Shown here in pieces: positions 53,017 through 60,876 of a DNA stretch of 64,000 nt. The first letter of the stretch is position 1; every line of letters starts with the position of its first letter. A program made the position numbers and the translations under genes. The notes beneath the pieces are model-generated. The model saw nothing but the letters and a program-made list of their open reading frames with translations, searched no databases and had not been told where the DNA came from. The stretch spans positions 124,001 to 188,000 of the forward strand of contig NZ_AGUF01000052.1 of assembly GCF_000236785.1 (NCBI RefSeq), read 5' to 3'. This DNA comes from Achromobacter arsenitoxydans SY8 (GTDB lineage Bacteria; Pseudomonadota; Gammaproteobacteria; Burkholderiales; Burkholderiaceae_B).

Positions 53017-53948
53017 GGCCGCCCTCCCAGGGCCTGCCGGCCCAGTTCGCGGCGCAGTTGCGTCAGTTCGTCCTTTGCCGTATCGATGCTGAGGAGCGGC
53101 ACGCGGCTGCGCCGCAGCAGTTCGGCCACCTCGCGCAGCCGGCCGCTGAAGAAATTTTCCAGGGGTTGGCGCACGTGCTGGCGCCCTACCGGAATCTCCA
53201 GATGAAGCTCGCCCTGCGTGACGTGCAAATGGCCCCGGCTTGGCATGCGCTGCGCCATGGGGTCGAAAATGAGTGCCGCGATGACGTCGTTATGGACCGC
53301 GAGCAGGCGCAGGCTGCGGAGCGTGTCGTCATCGGCGCCAAAGAAATCGCTGACGATGCATATCAGGCTATCGTGCGGCGACTGCGCAATGGCAGCGCGC
53401 AACGCCGCGTTCAAGCCTTGTGGCCGCGGGCGGTCCGGGCGCTGCGCCGAAAGTCCCTGGTTGGCGCGAACGAGTTCCGCCAGAAATGCCCGTATCCGGT
53501 CTCGGCTCCGCAGCGGTTTGACGCTGCGCTGTCCGTCGTCGTCGAAGACGATTCCGCCGACACGATCCCCGGCATGGAACGACATCCAGGCGGTTACTGC
53601 CGCCAGACGGGCGGCGACCGCGCACTTGAAGGCTTGCACCGATCCGAAGTACATGCTCATGCGTTGATCCGCCAGGATCAACGTCGGCCGATCGCGCTCT
53701 TCGGTGTAGCTGCGCAGGTAAGGCTTGCCATACCGCAGCGATGCTCGCAGATCCAGCTGGCGCAGGTCGTCGCCGGCGACATAGCGCCGCAATTCGGCGA
53801 AATCCAGGCCGCGGCCGCGCAGGCGCGACCCATGCAATCCCGCCAGCACGCTGCCCCGGGGTGGGCTTGCGTGGAATGACAGTCCGGCCACGGCCTCTTC
53901 CAAGGCCATGAGCTCTGCAAGTGGCGGATGGACGGGGTGCGGTTCCAT
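53013..53948 (-). CDS. DUF58 domain protein
   Basis: 311 residues with RLRGRGLDFAELRRYVAGDD (about 42-61), then LDLRASLRYGKPYLRSYTEERDRPTLIL, the DUF58 signature. The region beyond is VWA-like. It is soluble, with no membrane segment. DUF58 proteins accompany MoxR ATPases and may present clients to them. Confidence 0.88.
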   Translation of the reverse strand: MEPHPVHPPLAELMALEEAVAGLSFHASPPRGSVLAGLHGSRLRGRGLDFAELRRYVAGDDLRQLDLRASLRYGKPYLRSYTEERDRPTLILADQRMSMYFGSVQAFKCAVAARLAAVTAWMSFHAGDRVGGIVFDDDGQRSVKPLRSRDRIRAFLAELVRANQGLSAQRPDRPRPQGLNAALRAAIAQSPHDSLICIVSDFFGADDDTLRSLRLLAVHNDVIAALIFDPMAQRMPSRGHLHVTQGELHLEIPVGRQHVRQPLENFFSGRLREVAELLRRSRVPLLSIDTAKDELTQLRRELGRQALGGRP

Positions 53949-53957
53949 GAAGCGCCC

Positions 53958-54917
53958 TCAGGCCGGTACCGCGACCGTGTCAAGCAGGCGGTCGATCACC
54001 GCATCGGGCGTCACGCCGTCGGCCACCGCATCGTAGGACAGCTGGAGACGATGGCGCAGCACAGGGTGCGCCATCGCACGCACGTCGTCGGGCGCGCTGA
54101 AATCGGCGCCCGATAGCCAGGCGTGGGCGCGGGCCGTCCGGTCCAATGCAATCGCGCCGCGCGGACTTGCGCCCACCTGTATCCAGCGGCCGATATCCGG
54201 GTCATTCGAATGCCGCGTCGCGTTGACCAGGTCGACGATGTAGCGATCGGTCGCGGCCGAGACGTGGACCGCAGCCGCTTCCGCCCGGCAGGCGAACAAG
54301 TCGTCCTGGGACAGGCGGCTGGCGGCGTCCGCCGACTTGGCCGGGCGGCGCAGCAGCGCAAGCATCTCCAGCTCGTCGTCGGGCGCGGGATAGTCGAAGC
54401 TGACCTTCATCAGGAACCGGTCCATCTGGGCTTCGGGCAGCGGATAAGTGCCTTCCTGTTCGATCGGATTCTGCGTTGCCAGCACCATGAACAGCGGCGG
54501 CATGGGCCGGGTCTCGCCTCCCACGGTGATCTGCCGTTCTTCCATCGCTTCGAGTAGCGCGGACTGAACCTTGGCCGGCGCCCGGTTCACCTCGTCGGCG
54601 AGAATGAGATTGCCAAATAGCGGACCGGGCTGGAACGCCACCTGGTTTCGGCCTTCGGCGTCCTGCTGCAGCACATCGGCGCCCGTGATGTCCGAAGGCA
54701 GCAGGTCCGGCGTGAACTGGATGCGGCGCATCTCTGCCGCAAGATGCGCCGCCAGCGCCTTGACCGAGCGCGTCTTGGCCAGCCCAGGCAGGCTTTCGAG
54801 CAGGATGTGCCCATCGGCCAGCAGTGCCACGATGATGTTGCGTATGACCTGCGCCTGTCCCAGCACCTCTCGGGATACCGCCTGTTCAAGCGCAAGAATG
54901 CCTTCACGGTTCGCCAT
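53958..54917 (-). CDS. MoxR-family AAA+ ATPase
   Basis: 319 residues. The P-loop is ESLPGLAKT (41-49), Walker B is LILADEVNRA (D108, E109), and the MEERQITVGG and NPIEQEGTYPLPEAQMDRF motifs of the family are present. MoxR ATPases act as chaperones that insert cofactors or remodel proteins with VWA partners. Position 45 bases after the FGE gene ties the machine to sulfatase maturation in this operon. Confidence 0.92.
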   Translation of the reverse strand: MANREGILALEQAVSREVLGQAQVIRNIIVALLADGHILLESLPGLAKTRSVKALAAHLAAEMRRIQFTPDLLPSDITGADVLQQDAEGRNQVAFQPGPLFGNLILADEVNRAPAKVQSALLEAMEERQITVGGETRPMPPLFMVLATQNPIEQEGTYPLPEAQMDRFLMKVSFDYPAPDDELEMLALLRRPAKSADAASRLSQDDLFACRAEAAAVHVSAATDRYIVDLVNATRHSNDPDIGRWIQVGASPRGAIALDRTARAHAWLSGADFSAPDDVRAMAHPVLRHRLQLSYDAVADGVTPDAVIDRLLDTVAVPA

Positions 54918-54962
54918 GTCTCTTCCCCTTCCCCTGGACCGGCAGCTCGCTGGGAGCGGCGC

Positions 54963-56105
54963 TTAACGACTGGCGATGCTGCGCTGACGCGCTTGGGCCG
55001 ACTTCCATTGCTCTGGCGTCATGACCGTCCGGAATCCGAGATGCGACATGGGGTTGAGGGGGTCGGTGCCACGCCGCGCGCTGGCGCGGTAGCTGATGCA
55101 ATAGGTGTCGCTGCAGAGAAATGACCCGCCGCGCGTGACGCGCTTGGGCGCCGAGGCCGGCACGTTGCCGTCGCTCGGGTCGAAACTGTCTGCCGGTCCG
55201 GCCGGATCCGTGGGTGGTTGGCGGTACTGCGCCTGCACCATGAACGCATCCGCCCGATACCAATCCGCCGTCCACTGCCAGACGTTGCCGGCCATGTCGT
55301 AAAGGCCGTAGCCGTTGGGCGCGTAGCTGCCCACGGGAGTCGTGCCCACCTGCACCTTTTCGTCCTTGACCACGGGAAACGGCTGCTGCTGCCGGGTATC
55401 CCATATATTGGCCATGGCTTGGCCCTGCGGCTGCAGTTCGTTGCCCCAACTGTAGGTGGCCTGCTCGTAACCGCCGCGCGCCGCGAATTCCCATTCGGCC
55501 TCGGTCGGCAGGCGTTTCCCCGTCCACTGGGCATAGGCCTGGGCGTCTTCATACGACACCTGCACGACAGGGTGTTCGTCCTTGCCGTCGATGTTGCTCC
55601 CTGGCCCTTGCGGGTGGCGCCAATTGGCGCCGGGCACGAAACGCCACCAGCGTGAGTAGTCGCGAAGCGAGACCTCGGTCTCCGTGCCGACGAACACCAT
55701 CGCCCCGGCGACGAGCGCACTGTCATCCGGGCGGGGCGTGCCGGGCGGCAACTGGGGACGCAGATCTTCCCAGCGCGGCTTTTGCTCTGCGGTTGTAACG
55801 TAGCCGGTGGCATCGACGAATCGGCGGAACTCTGCGTTAGTGACGTCATGCACGTCCATCCAGAATCCAGTCAGCCGTACCTTGTGCGCGGGGCGCTCAT
55901 TGGGCTGAGACATCTGATGGTCGTTCCCCATGAGGAATTCAGTCCCCGGAATCCAGGCCATTCCTGCTGGGCCGTTTTTGCCGTCACCGAGTTTGACTAC
56001 ATGAGTCTGAGGAGCGGCAGGAGTACCCGCCACATAAGCGCCGATCGCGGCCGAAGCCCCGAGAATCGCCGCAAGCGCCAGTCCGATCTTTAGCTTCTGT
56101 TTCAC
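54963..56105 (-). CDS. Formylglycine-generating enzyme, exported
   Basis: 380 residues with an N-terminal signal/anchor (IGLALAAILGASAAIGAYVAG). The FGE-sulfatase fold shows in PGTEFLMGNDH, RLPTEAEWEFAARGG and NVWQWTADW. The active-site pair is in RGGSFLCSDTYCISYR (C331 and C336), matching the two copper-binding cysteines of authentic FGE; many relatives in the fold lack them. It oxidises the sulfatase Cys to formylglycine. Export signals on both proteins suggest maturation in the periplasm. First gene of the leftward cluster. Confidence 0.9.
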   Translation of the reverse strand: MKQKLKIGLALAAILGASAAIGAYVAGTPAAPQTHVVKLGDGKNGPAGMAWIPGTEFLMGNDHQMSQPNERPAHKVRLTGFWMDVHDVTNAEFRRFVDATGYVTTAEQKPRWEDLRPQLPPGTPRPDDSALVAGAMVFVGTETEVSLRDYSRWWRFVPGANWRHPQGPGSNIDGKDEHPVVQVSYEDAQAYAQWTGKRLPTEAEWEFAARGGYEQATYSWGNELQPQGQAMANIWDTRQQQPFPVVKDEKVQVGTTPVGSYAPNGYGLYDMAGNVWQWTADWYRADAFMVQAQYRQPPTDPAGPADSFDPSDGNVPASAPKRVTRGGSFLCSDTYCISYRASARRGTDPLNPMSHLGFRTVMTPEQWKSAQARQRSIASR

Positions 56106-56443
56106 TTGCCCTCTCCCTCAGTCGAGTCAAGCCAAAACTGCGTGCGCCACGCTCGCGTCAAAACGGCCATAAAGGCAGATTCGACGACGAAGTGTTTGGC
56201 GGTTTAAATGGGCTACCGTCCGTAGAAGGTAGAGCCCTTTTCGAGGCGGCGCTATCCGAAATGCGAAAACTACGAATTGGCTTTCAAAAAAAGTAGCTCA
56301 CAGCAGCACGCAGAAACTCAGCGCCAGCTTATCCAAATGACTGAGGAGTCATTCAATGGGATATCCAATTTTCGAGCGGCGTCGATCGAAACACCGCCAA
56401 CCGTGGACGCAATGTCGCAGCGCACGGGGCAAAGTCTCAACGT
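56106..56443. other. Promoter region of the sulfatase cluster
   Basis: About 340 bases without a gene, between the FGE gene and the outer-membrane protein gene. The FGE cluster promoter should be near 56110-56250. Nothing specific recognised. Confidence 0.4.
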
Positions 56444-57565
56444 TCACCTCCAGGCAGAGCCGACCTGGATATAGAAGGCGCTTTGGTCCTTGCTATGCGC
56501 CACATCCACACCGACGGCCAAGCCCAGGGAGCGTGCGAGCAAGTAGCGAAAGCCTGTGCCCACGCTGACGACATTCTGGGCCTCTGAGAACGAGCGCCAA
56601 TTGCCGTAAGCCTTTCCAACCCCGGTAAATGCCAGTACCGACCATCGAGGAGTGACATTCCAGCGCAGTTCGGTTTCCAGCACCACCGCGTCACGATCCT
56701 GATAGCGCCCGCGCGCTACACCACGCAGATCGACATAAGGTTGGGCGTAGAAAGGTACTGTGCCACGTGTGAATTGACCATCGGCGCGCAGGCCTAATGT
56801 CCAGCGTTCCTTCAGCGGCAGCCAGTTGTATCCACGCGCTCGATAGCTTTCGAAAGGTTGGTCGCTGCCCAGCCAATTACGTGCAAGCTCTGCCGTGAAT
56901 TCGGCATACGATCCGCGATTCGGGTAGAAGATGTTGTCCCGAGTGTCGTATTCCAACACTGCGCCCGCCTTCCCAATGTGGCCGGCCTGCTGTTCCAGGG
57001 AAAGCTCTGATGCGGCCGTGCCGGTGAAGCGGGTGCTGGAACGAAAATAGGAATATCGCGGGCCCGCGTACCAACGGCTGTCTCCAAGCCGAGCAAGCAC
57101 CTGCTGCACCAGAAATGTGCCTCTGACTTGGTAGTTCCGCCCGCTATCGAAGGCGCCGTAGTATTCCAGGTTGGCTCGACCCTGCGCAATCGCGCCAAGA
57201 TAGCGATACCGGTCTCCAGACCAGTTATGGAAGTGAAAGAGCGCTCCGCCTCGCGTACCGTTTTCAGTGGCCAGGCCACCCACACCGGTAATATTGGGAG
57301 GCGGTTTTCGCCCTTCCATCGCCTCACCGCCCTCGTGCGCATCAGCCTCTGAAAAATACAGCAGCATCAGCCCCCCTCCGTAACCCACTGCGGGCTCGGT
57401 AATGATGACCGGCACTGGCAATGCGCCACGGTTACGAAGCAGGAAATCGCTAGCGTCGAGCCCTCCATCGGACTTGTCAGTCATGAGTGGCGCGTCAGCC
57501 CACGCGGCGGCATTCAGGCAACACGCAAGAAACATTGCAGCGAGAGCCGCTTGCGTCATCTGCAT
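56444..57565 (-). CDS. BamA/D15-type outer-membrane protein
   Basis: About 373 residues from the ATG at 57565, which gives a clean signal peptide (to AAAWA); the frame opens at 57631. The barrel includes AVLEYDTRDNIFYPNRGSY, the surface-antigen D15 motif, followed by YVDLRGVARGRYQDRDAVVLETELRW. There are no POTRA domains, so it is a short solitary barrel like those of the DUF5982/BamA-like group. Codon use seems less GC-rich than in the sulfatase cluster. It is the last gene before the outer transposon end. Confidence 0.78.
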   Translation of the reverse strand: MQMTQAALAAMFLACCLNAAAWADAPLMTDKSDGGLDASDFLLRNRGALPVPVIITEPAVGYGGGLMLLYFSEADAHEGGEAMEGRKPPPNITGVGGLATENGTRGGALFHFHNWSGDRYRYLGAIAQGRANLEYYGAFDSGRNYQVRGTFLVQQVLARLGDSRWYAGPRYSYFRSSTRFTGTAASELSLEQQAGHIGKAGAVLEYDTRDNIFYPNRGSYAEFTAELARNWLGSDQPFESYRARGYNWLPLKERWTLGLRADGQFTRGTVPFYAQPYVDLRGVARGRYQDRDAVVLETELRWNVTPRWSVLAFTGVGKAYGNWRSFSEAQNVVSVGTGFRYLLARSLGLAVGVDVAHSKDQSAFYIQVGSAWR

Positions 57566-57782
57566 AGGCCAGCGAGGTGTCGCACGGAGCCTAGCGCACT
57601 GTCTCGAAATCTTTTGGTTTTCAAGTGCCATCTATGGCTGCCTTCGCCGGAATGTACGGCCTAAGTATTACCGACGCATTCGGATAAAGCCTAGTGCCAT
57701 GTTGCAGCGCTTGCGCGGCAAAAACTGAGCCCGGGCGCGGGGCTGTGGAGTGCGAAGCATGTTGCGGAGAAACGTCCGCCGA

Positions 57783-57917
57783 TTTCCAACTTTATGTCCC
57801 GCTGCCGCGAATTCTCAACTTTATGTCCAATGACTTGGACATAAAGTCGGATTTCGACCTGTTCTTGTTATAGGAGAGATTGGTCGAAATCAACTCTCAA
57901 CTTTATGTCCACCGACT
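57783..57917. repeat. Outer right transposon end (R2)
   Basis: Sites at 57783-57799 (TTTCCAACTTTATGTCC), 57812-57828 (TTCTCAACTTTATGTCC), inverted at 57837-57850 (GGACATAAAGTCGG) and the terminal one ending 57917. Order, orientation and spacing match the inner right end (first-to-second site 29 bases in both; first site to terminus 131 and 134 bases). R2 is closer to consensus than R1, so it looks the better preserved end. ATTCA follows. Confidence 0.8.
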
Positions 57918-57922
57918 ATTCA

Positions 57923-58070
57923 AGTCGATGGACATGCAGTCGATAGCAGTCGGCGGCCATGCTGTTGATCTTGATGACCCCGTCGGCACAAGTAAAGCTC
58001 GAAGCCTTTGAGAATTCGGAAAGCACCGGCATATGATGAATCCGCCCAAGTTGCGGACGCGGTACGAGAG
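57923..58070. repeat. Degenerate left-end remnant (L')
   Basis: AGTCGATGGACATGCAGTCG resembles the left terminus AGTCGGTGGACATAAAGTCG, with three differences in 20, and begins directly after ATTCA. About 130 bases on, GGACGCGGTACGAGAGAA recalls the fourth left-end site GGACGCTCGGGTTGAGAA. It reads as the start of another element inserted in tandem, now without a partner end in the window. Confidence 0.45.
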
Positions 58071-58166
58071 AACATTCAATCGGCCTCTAGAACCGCTCCG
58101 AAAACATTCTGGAATGCACTGAAGAGTCGCGCGCGGATCCCACACGCTGGTCCAACGGCATAAGCC

Positions 58167-58214
58167 AAGCCAGATCGAGGTAGGACCGCCACCTTCCGTC
58201 CCCCGATCTGGCTT
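58167..58214 (-). terminator. Hairpin after the Bug-protein gene
   Basis: AAGCCAGATCG and CGATCTGGCTT form a perfect 11-bp inverted repeat around 26 bases, touching the stop codon at 58214. The loop is long and no T run follows clearly, so a terminator is likely but not certain. Confidence 0.4.
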
Positions 58215-59191
58215 CAATTCACAGTGACGTTCGCTTCTTTGATGAGCGCTGAAAACCTGGGCACATCGCGGGCAATCAGTGCTTGAAAAGCTGCCCCGCC
58301 CTGCTCTTTTTCGCTCGGCGCTTGCGCTGCCAACTTATCCAGCGACTCGCGCACATTGGGACTTTTCAACGCCGCAGCCAGCGCCTGCTCCAGCCTGGCA
58401 ATTACCGCTGGCTGTGTACCGGCCGGCGCCGCGATGCCATTCCAGACGCTCATGTTGAAATCTGGCACGCCCGCCTCGGCGAAAGTCGGGACATCCGGAA
58501 TCTGGGGCAGGCGGCTGGCGCTGGCCACCGCCAGCGCGGTGACGCGGTTCGCGTCGTGAAGTGGGATCATCGTGACCGTTTGGTCAATTACCGCATCCAC
58601 AGTGCCCGCGATCAGGTCAGCGATGGCCGGGCCCGCCCCGCGGTAGGGTATTTGCATGCCTTGGGTCTTGGTCACATGCATGAAGTAGGCGGCGGATATA
58701 TGACTGGTCGACCCGTTTCCAGCGTTGCCGAAGTTCACATCGGCGCCTTGCTTCTGCAAACGCGAAACAAAGTCAGGCAGCGTCTTGACGCCGCTCTTTT
58801 TACTTACCGACAGCACCATCGGGACGGTGGCGACCAGGCCGACTGCGGCCAGATCCCGGCGCGGATCGAACTTGCTCTTGGGATAGAGCGATGGAGCGAT
58901 CGCCAGCGAGCCCATGTTGCCGAACGTGATGGTATAGCCATCCGGTTCGGCCCGCGTCACGCGCTGGTTGCCAATCATGGTGCCGCCGCCGCCCAGGTTC
59001 TCAACCACAATGGTCTGCCCCAGGTTTTCGCCCATGGCTTGCGCGACGATGCGGGCCAGACCGTCTGTGGATCCGCCAGCGGCGTAGGGTACGACCATCG
59101 AGATGGCTCGCGTCGGATAGCTTTGTGCGGATGCATTTGCGCCAAGTGCGACCAAGCCGGCGCCCAGTGTCGCCATGAAAATCTTCTTCAT
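58214..59191 (-). CDS. Bug-family (TctC-like) periplasmic binding protein
   Basis: 325 residues from the ATG at 59191, preceded by GAGGAGC. Signal peptide ends NASAQ. The landmarks YPTRAISMVVPYAAGGSTDGLAR and the later AGTVDAVIDQ belong to the tripartite tricarboxylate receptor family, hugely expanded in Bordetella and Achromobacter. Binds an organic acid, identity unknown. It lies with the dehydrogenase and the carboxymuconolactone-decarboxylase-like gene in one direction. Confidence 0.9.
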   Translation of the reverse strand: MKKIFMATLGAGLVALGANASAQSYPTRAISMVVPYAAGGSTDGLARIVAQAMGENLGQTIVVENLGGGGTMIGNQRVTRAEPDGYTITFGNMGSLAIAPSLYPKSKFDPRRDLAAVGLVATVPMVLSVSKKSGVKTLPDFVSRLQKQGADVNFGNAGNGSTSHISAAYFMHVTKTQGMQIPYRGAGPAIADLIAGTVDAVIDQTVTMIPLHDANRVTALAVASASRLPQIPDVPTFAEAGVPDFNMSVWNGIAAPAGTQPAVIARLEQALAAALKSPNVRESLDKLAAQAPSEKEQGGAAFQALIARDVPRFSALIKEANVTVN

Positions 59192-59312
59192 ACTCTTGCT
59201 CCTCGCTGTTTCGACCGGCAACAGCCGGCCCTCCGCCTTGTCTTGGCGGTTTTTTGTGATGCAGGTTGAAAAGACGGCGCGGTGATTGCCGCGCCGTTGG
59301 GATACGAAAGGT

Positions 59313-60227
59313 CTAGTCTTTTTTGGCAGCCAGCTCCACGCCAGCCAGCATTTCCGACAGGCGCGCCACTGCAGTGTGATCCTGCCCGGCGCCCAGCGTC
59401 TTGCCCGCCGACGCCCAGAGTTCGCGGCACAACGAGGCAAACGGCGTGGGCGTACCCGTGTCGGTAGCGATGCCCAGCGCAATGCCCAGGTCTTTGACCA
59501 TTAAGTCCAGGCCGAAGCCGGAATTGAATTGGCGCGACAGCACGAACTGCTTGAACTTCTTTTGCGTGGAATTGTTCATGCCGGTGGATGCGTTCAACAC
59601 GTCCACGATCACGTTCGGGTCCAGGCCGAACTGCTGGCCGATCAGCATGGCTTCCACGCCGATCAGAAAGCCGCCGGCGGATACCAGATTGTTCAGCGCC
59701 TTCATGGCGTGGGCGCTGCCCACCTCGCCCACCGCCGTGATGGACGTGCCCATTGCAGACAGCGCGGGGCGCACGCGTTCCAGCGTTTCGGCGGGGCCGC
59801 CGAACATGATGGCGAGCTCACCGGTGCGTGCGCGCGGCACGCCGCCGGACACCGGCGCATCCACCATCTGGCCGCCCGCGTTGGCAATGGCCGTCGCCAG
59901 CCGCTGCGTATGGGCGGGCACGCCCGAGCTCATGTCCACCACGACGCCGCCCGGGCGCAAGCCTGCCAGCACGCCGTCCGGCCCGTTCAGCACCTGCTCG
60001 ACGATGGCGCTGGTGGGCAGCATCGTGAAGACGATGTCGCTTTGCGCGGCCAGCGCGGCGCAGGTCGTGGCGGCCTGGCCGCCTACCTCTTGCGCGAACT
60101 TTTGCGCCTGTCCGGGCACGGCGTCAAACACCGTGACGGCGTAGCCGGCTTGCACCAGGCGCGCCGCCATGGGCCAGCCCATGCTGCCGATGCCGATCAG
60201 GCCGACGCGCTCTTGCGCGGCGCTCAT
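59313..60227 (-). CDS. NAD(P)-dependent beta-hydroxyacid dehydrogenase
   Basis: 304 residues. The dinucleotide site is VGLIGIGSMGWPMA. The substrate motif DAPVSGGVPRA and the catalytic lysine region HAMKALNNLVSAG mark the 3-hydroxyisobutyrate dehydrogenase/tartronate semialdehyde reductase family. Its ATG overlaps the previous gene's stop as ATGA. The exact substrate cannot be read from sequence. Confidence 0.88.
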   Translation of the reverse strand: MSAAQERVGLIGIGSMGWPMAARLVQAGYAVTVFDAVPGQAQKFAQEVGGQAATTCAALAAQSDIVFTMLPTSAIVEQVLNGPDGVLAGLRPGGVVVDMSSGVPAHTQRLATAIANAGGQMVDAPVSGGVPRARTGELAIMFGGPAETLERVRPALSAMGTSITAVGEVGSAHAMKALNNLVSAGGFLIGVEAMLIGQQFGLDPNVIVDVLNASTGMNNSTQKKFKQFVLSRQFNSGFGLDLMVKDLGIALGIATDTGTPTPFASLCRELWASAGKTLGAGQDHTAVARLSEMLAGVELAAKKD

Positions 60228-60637
60228 GCTTGCTGCTCCTTGAAGGCACCCTCTTCTTCCAGCACCTGATTGGCGACCTTGAACGCATCCAGGCCGGCGG
60301 GAATGCCGCAGTAAACGGTGGCTTGCAGCAGGATTTCCTTGATCTCTTCCACGGTGACGCCGTTGTTCAGCGCGCCTTTGACGTGCAGCTTGATTTCGGC
60401 CGGCCGGTTCAGGGCGGTGAGCATGGCCAGGTTCAACATGCTGCGCGTCTTCTTCTCAAGACCCGGACGGCCCCAGGTGTAGCCCCAGCACCATTCGGTG
60501 GTGATGTGCTGAAACGCCATCATGAAGTCATTGGCGCGGGCCAGCGAGCCGTCCACGTACTCGGTGCCAAGCACTTCGCGGCGCAGATTCAGGCCTTGGT
60601 CGAACAGGGCTTGGGTTTCGGATTTGATGTCTGCCAT
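60224..60637 (-). CDS. Carboxymuconolactone-decarboxylase-like protein
   Basis: 137 residues from the ATG at 60637, preceded by GAGGAAC; the frame opens at 60745. EWCWGYTWGRPGLEKKTRSMLNLAMLTALNRPAEIKLH and the later EIKEILLQATVYCGIPAG are the CMD family core. Members decarboxylate 4-carboxymuconolactone or act as AhpD-like enzymes. No nearby pca genes are visible, so the reaction is open. First gene of the leftward operon and divergent from the transporter. Confidence 0.85.
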   Translation of the reverse strand: MADIKSETQALFDQGLNLRREVLGTEYVDGSLARANDFMMAFQHITTEWCWGYTWGRPGLEKKTRSMLNLAMLTALNRPAEIKLHVKGALNNGVTVEEIKEILLQATVYCGIPAGLDAFKVANQVLEEEGAFKEQQA

Positions 60638-60733
60638 GAGTTCCTCTGGGTGATTTACGGCAGGCCCTTGGGCACGCGCCGCTGGTTGTTGCTGATAGGT
60701 ATTTCGCCGTTGCTTGGCGAAAGTGTTTGTCGG

Positions 60734-60783
60734 ATTGTCAGGCAATTATTTATAAAACGTCAATAGTCAGATTGTCGGACAAT
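60734..60783. promoter_or_regulatory. Two ATTGTC palindromes between divergent operons
   Basis: ATTGTCAGGCAAT (60734-60746) and ATTGTCGGACAAT (60771-60783), the second a perfect palindrome, 37 bases apart start to start. The TTGTCnGACAA form is typical of GntR/FCD-family operators. They lie between the leftward catabolic genes (start 60637) and the rightward transporter (start 60877), so one regulator, encoded outside this window, may control both. Confidence 0.6.
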
Positions 60784-60876
60784 CCGCTTGACTGCTTAAA
60801 GTTTGAGCACAATAATGCCGCAAAGCGCCGGGCTGGCTGCCGTGCGCAAACACCCACAAAAAGCCAGGAGACAAAT

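Larger units (their letters stand above)
1878..57917. mobile_element. Tn7-like transposon (formal unit, about 56 kb) with ATTCA duplications
   Basis: The left terminus starts AGTCGGTGGACATAAAGT at 1878. The right terminus is the exact reverse complement ending at 57917. ATTCA lies immediately outside both (1873-1877 and 57918-57922), matching the 5-bp duplication of Tn7-family insertion. The first seven bases followed by GGACATAAAGT align with the known Tn7 end, where seven bases precede GGACAATAAAGT. Transposition genes lie at 12540-17627. A second right end occurs inside at 19329. The 38 kb between the two right ends looks like ordinary host-type DNA, so the mobile core may be only 1878-19329, with the outer end coming from another element of a tandem array. 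Confidence 0.6.
57632..58213. other. Outer right end and flank, no gene
   Basis: This stretch holds the outer right end (57783-57917), the ATTCA duplication, the degenerate left-end remnant and the hairpin after the Bug gene. A minus-strand frame at 57903-58217 runs across these and is not a gene. Confidence 0.55.
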
